This document shows, piece after piece, positions 5,716 to 5,938 of a stretch of 5,938 nt of DNA. The stretch's first letter is position 1. Each line of letters starts with the position of its first letter. A model generated the notes under the pieces. The model did not search any database. It was not told where the DNA came from and was given only the letters and a program-made list of their open reading frames with translations. A program made the position numbers and the translations under genes. This stretch comes from an uncultured bacterium. GTDB lineage: Bacteria; Bacteroidota; Bacteroidia; Chitinophagales; CAIODY01. The stretch covers positions 1 to 5,938 of the forward strand of contig CAIQHW010000011.1 in the NCBI GenBank assembly GCA_903871715.1, read 5' to 3'.

Positions 5716-5938
5716 ATCGTTTCGCTAAAATTTGTTTATACCGATTATCGTCATGAAGCACTGTGATAGCCGTTTGTAGCTCTTCATCATGTTTAAAAGT
5801 ATTTTCTACCAAACCACTTTCATGAAAATAAAATCCAGCAATTATCCTGTTCAATTCATTCGTTAATTCGGTTTTATTTTTTAGTAAATCCTTTTCATTA
5901 TTGTGTTTCACTTTTTCTTTCAATGCTATTAATAGATC
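5714..5938 (-). CDS. C-terminal end of a second S41-type peptidase (partial, runs off the right edge)
   Basis: The frame is open from the TAA at 5714-5716 to the last base, giving the last 74 residues of a longer protein. The only in-frame initiation-like codon near the edge is a TTG at 5923, which I take as an internal Leu. Hand alignment with residues 474-548 of the complete S41 peptidase runs with a single one-residue gap and about 22 identities, including N-K-x-E-x-T, the Y/F-rich helix, G-x-x-E-x-x-F, and the end Y-x-x-I-L then A-K. This segment is the C-terminal extension, not the catalytic core, so the peptidase identity rests on that homology and on tandem position. Its stop codon touches the right inverted repeat. 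The rest of the gene should lie immediately to the right of the window. Confidence 0.75.
   Translation of the reverse strand, partial: DLLIALKEKVKHNNEKDLLKNKTELTNELNRIIAGFYFHESGLVENTFKHDEELQTAITVLHDDNRYKQILAKR

Noticed and set aside
5216..5730. Target-site duplication around the cassette
   Set aside because: Only a TA dinucleotide can be matched at both sides and it is offset by one base, too little to call.
5415..5756. 113-aa plus-strand open frame opposite the GxxExxY gene
   Set aside because: It runs through the antisense of a recognised family and both the repeat arm and the next gene; no domain or start signal.

Overview
The window is AT-rich, densely coded DNA that reads as Bacteroidota, most likely the Chitinophagia/Sphingobacteriia side; a genus cannot be named from the sequence. 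The support is the Bacteroidota-type promoter elements (TTTG, 16 bp, then TAnnTTTG or a near match), A-rich translation starts mostly lacking Shine-Dalgarno sequences, and the protein types: a Bacteroidota-style ECF sigma factor beside a MerR/B12-domain regulator, a CtpA-like S41 protease with a long C-terminal extension, and secreted proteins of unknown function.

Left part (1-1528): an ECF-type sigma factor (minus strand) and a CarH/LitR-like MerR regulator with a cobalamin-binding fold (plus strand) are divergently transcribed from a 99-bp gap. In other Bacteroidota this pair often sits beside carotenoid genes, which here could only lie left of the window. The regulator keeps the Trp and Glu-His pocket residues and the lower-ligand His, but has Met where the photoproduct His ligand of Thermus CarH is expected.

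Middle (1549-3557): a small exported or membrane protein of unknown function (minus strand) faces a secreted two-domain protein of unknown function (plus strand), with two candidate promoters that physically overlap. The secreted-protein gene is followed after 20 bp by a glutamine amidotransferase of the PabA/TrpG type (folate or tryptophan branch of chorismate metabolism) without its synthase partner in view.

Right part (3569-5938): all genes are on the minus strand. In transcription order they are the C-terminal end of one S41 peptidase (its start lies beyond the right edge), a GxxExxY protein (PDDEXK nuclease-like fold), and a complete S41/CtpA-family peptidase. The C-terminal tails of the two peptidases are homologous, so this is an old tandem pair. 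The GxxExxY gene between them is bracketed by a 26-bp imperfect inverted repeat (23/26) built from 8-bp CACTAAG-type units, with a further unit inside each end. The outer edge touches the stop codon of the upstream peptidase and lies 13 bp before the start of the downstream one. It looks like a self-contained gene cassette of about 0.49 kb inserted exactly between two cistrons, and is the most interesting structure in the window.

The layout is compact: no gap between genes exceeds about 105 bp, and I see no rRNA, tRNA, CRISPR array, transposase or convincing intrinsic terminator.
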